A DNA stretch of 6,830 nucleotides from a bacterium (GTDB lineage: Bacteria; SM23-31; JAUVVT01): NCBI GenBank assembly GCA_030616165.1, contig JAUWXV010000202.1, forward strand, positions 1-6,830. The letters run 5' to 3'. Every line of letters begins with the position of its first letter. Positions within the stretch are counted from its first letter, which is position 1. The position numbers and the translations under genes were made by a program. Of this stretch, positions 5,184 through 6,830 are shown one piece after another. The notes beneath the pieces were generated by a model that saw nothing but the letters and a program-made list of their open reading frames with translations, did not search any database and was not told where the DNA came from.

Positions 5184-6830
5184 TCAAGGAATATAAGTAT
5201 TAGCAAAAAATTTTACAAAATCATAAGTATTATGAAAACTCTGATAATATAAAAAAACTATTCCGAATAAAGCAAAAGTTATTCCCCCAAACGCAAGTAC
5301 TACCTTTTTAATCTGCACCTGAAATGATATACTTATAACTCTTGTCAATCTAAATATATACCAAACAATAAAAAATGAAACAAGAAATAGACTTAAAAAA
5401 ATAACACTTTTATATTTCAAAGCGGGATACAAAACTATCGTTAAAAGAATAAGAAATAAATTATTTACGCCAGACCAAAACACTAAATGAACAGCGCTTT
5501 TATAAGAAAGGGTAGATTTTTGAAAAATACCCCATAAATAGACTATCCATGAAACAAAAAGAAAAAAAACAAATAAAATTAAGGAACTGTATAATACAAA
5601 ATAAAGTGGTTTCCAGGTAAGCCTTCCAACCATCTCTTTAACAAAATTATTAAAAATAAAATGAGAGATAAAATAGTCAAACTCCTTATTAAACCTGAAG
5701 TAATAAAAATACGAAGATAAAATTACCGAAAAAATAACAGATATCATTATACCAAGAAAAATAGTCTGTCTTATCGAAAGGACTCTCTTCTGTATAACAT
5801 CTCTGAAATAGTTTTGGGGAAAGATTAAAGACCTTCTTAAATTTTCAGAAAATCTTTTGTTTCTTTTGTAAAGGTAAATCAGAAATATAATCATTATAAA
5901 TCCAATAACCTGATATTCGTAGGGATCATAATTTTTATGATTAACCGAAAAAATCGCCGGGATTTGACCTTCCGCATTTAGTGCTTTTATTATTCTATAA
6001 GAAATTCTTTCATTCCTATAGTAATCTGTCAACCCAATCGCATAAAGGTATTGGTCTGATTCAGGAGGAACAATAATTAGTGGTCTTTCCACTCTCCAGT
6101 CAGAATAGCTCCATAATATACTCATATCTATCTCAGGATCAGATAATATTTTATTATAAAAACTCTCAAGAATTACAGCCTGATAGTCCATTAAACTCGG
6201 AGTCATTCTTCCATTCAGACCCATTGAAAATAGATCAATTCCATATCGAGAAATTATTAATGGTTTATCAGAAAATCTCATTTTCCATATACTTAATATT
6301 TCCTCCATCTCCTCAGGAGAATTGGTGTAAATGTTGATACCTGGCAGATCAATCATATTAGCACATTTCTCATTTTCAATTATTCTCGAAGAGAAAAAAG
6401 AAGGTCTTGAATCAATGTTTTTTAAAACTTTAACCAATTCTCCGACATAATTAACAGCTTCTGTGTCTGAAGATTCAAATTCCCCCCCTAATCCCCAAGC
6501 AATGACAGACACACGATTTTTATCCCGCCGAATCATCTCTTTAAAATAATTAATGCTGACTTCCTTATATCGCTCATTTTTAAAACATATAGCAGGAACA
6601 TTCCAGACCGGGAGACTTTCAATCGTAAAAATCCCATATATATCACATAATTCATAAAAATATGGATGAGATGGATAATAACCACTCTGAATAAGATTAA
6701 AACCTAAATTCTTTATTTCTACAATCTCTTTCTCGATAATATTCCAGTTTAAAGCAGATCCGAGCCCTGGATAATCCTCTTGATATAATATTCCGTAAAG
6801 CTTAATTTTTTCATTATTTATATAAATATC
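5184..6830 (-). CDS. GH2-like barrel (probable pseudoenzyme) fused to a six-helix membrane domain; N-terminus off right edge
   Basis: The frame stays open to the right edge, so the internal ATG at 6536 is not the start; 548 C-terminal residues are visible. Residues 1-290 follow the TIM-barrel domain of glycoside hydrolase family 2: YQEDYPGLG (16-24), YYPSHPYFYELCDIYGI (51-67), SVIAWGLGGE (108-117), KPLIISRYG (189-197), LWSYSDW (239-245). The acid/base Glu is kept (E117), but the nucleophile Glu is Arg (R195), the Asn before the acid/base is Gly (G116), and the LacZ-type active-site His, Arg and His correspond to Q17, Q48 and Y51. Glycosidase activity is therefore unlikely. Six membrane helices follow, at about 306-323, 355-378, 408-434, 446-470, 474-494 and 508-530. 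The K/R-rich segment after helix 1 (KRNKRFSENLRR) should be cytoplasmic, which places the barrel outside the membrane. The helical part, with its LIFPQNYFRDV lead-in, recalls Yip1-type membrane domains; that is a weak inference. Ligand and role are unknown. The gene ends 135 bases before the smc start, with a probable terminator between. Confidence 0.85.
   Translation of the reverse strand, partial: DIYINNEKIKLYGILYQEDYPGLGSALNWNIIEKEIVEIKNLGFNLIQSGYYPSHPYFYELCDIYGIFTIESLPVWNVPAICFKNERYKEVSINYFKEMIRRDKNRVSVIAWGLGGEFESSDTEAVNYVGELVKVLKNIDSRPSFFSSRIIENEKCANMIDLPGINIYTNSPEEMEEILSIWKMRFSDKPLIISRYGIDLFSMGLNGRMTPSLMDYQAVILESFYNKILSDPEIDMSILWSYSDWRVERPLIIVPPESDQYLYAIGLTDYYRNERISYRIIKALNAEGQIPAIFSVNHKNYDPYEYQVIGFIMIIFLIYLYKRNKRFSENLRRSLIFPQNYFRDVIQKRVLSIRQTIFLGIMISVIFSVILSSYFYYFRFNKEFDYFISHFIFNNFVKEMVGRLTWKPLYFVLYSSLILFVFFLFVSWIVYLWGIFQKSTLSYKSAVHLVFWSGVNNLFLILLTIVLYPALKYKSVIFLSLFLVSFFIVWYIFRLTRVISISFQVQIKKVVLAFGGITFALFGIVFLYYQSFHNTYDFVKFFANTYIP

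Noticed and set aside
6080-6337. Plus-strand open frame opposite the GH2-like gene
   Set aside because: It is antisense to conserved GH2 motifs, and the minus-strand frame is open for the entire right end of the window.
6482-6488. Run of seven C residues that could be a sequencing error or slippage site
   Set aside because: The minus-strand frame continues correctly on both sides and encodes GH2 motifs before and after it, so no frameshift is needed.
1-6830. CRISPR array, tRNA, rRNA, transposase, phage or toxin-antitoxin genes
   Set aside because: No regularly spaced repeats, no tRNA- or rRNA-like conserved sequence, and no protein with such motifs was seen on either strand.

Overview
The window comes from an AT-rich bacterial genome, at a rough estimate about 30% G+C. 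The best lineage clue is the complete SMC protein. Its head reads IELKM where most bacterial SMCs read IEQGK, and its C-terminus reads YGITMEEGGVSK. From memory, both features resemble SMCs of the Bacteroidota/Chlorobiota (FCB) side and of nearby candidate phyla such as Cloacimonadota or WOR-3. That assignment is an inference and no tree was run.

Layout, left to right. Positions 1-502 (minus strand) hold the N-terminus of a cytoplasmic PAS-domain sensor that runs off the left edge. Positions 503-855 are a very AT-rich divergent intergenic region. Positions 856-1047 (plus) encode a 63-residue four-cysteine protein, the only plus-strand gene. It converges on a thioredoxin gene (1137-1448, minus). 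Thioredoxin lies 63 nt downstream of smc (1512-5048, minus), and the two probably form an operon. A G+C-rich hairpin at 5144-5170 separates smc from the next minus-strand gene. That gene (5184-6830, its start off the right edge) encodes a glycoside hydrolase family 2-like barrel fused to a six-helix membrane domain.

Chromosome condensation (SMC), thiol redox control (thioredoxin) and signal sensing (PAS) are standard housekeeping or regulatory functions. No CRISPR array, tRNA, rRNA, insertion sequence or phage gene was seen. The most unusual object is the right-hand membrane protein. It keeps the GH2 framework and the acid/base glutamate but has lost the nucleophile glutamate, two active-site histidines, the active-site arginine and the asparagine before the acid/base. 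It therefore looks like a membrane-anchored pseudoenzyme rather than a glycosidase. The small four-cysteine protein is the second object worth follow-up.
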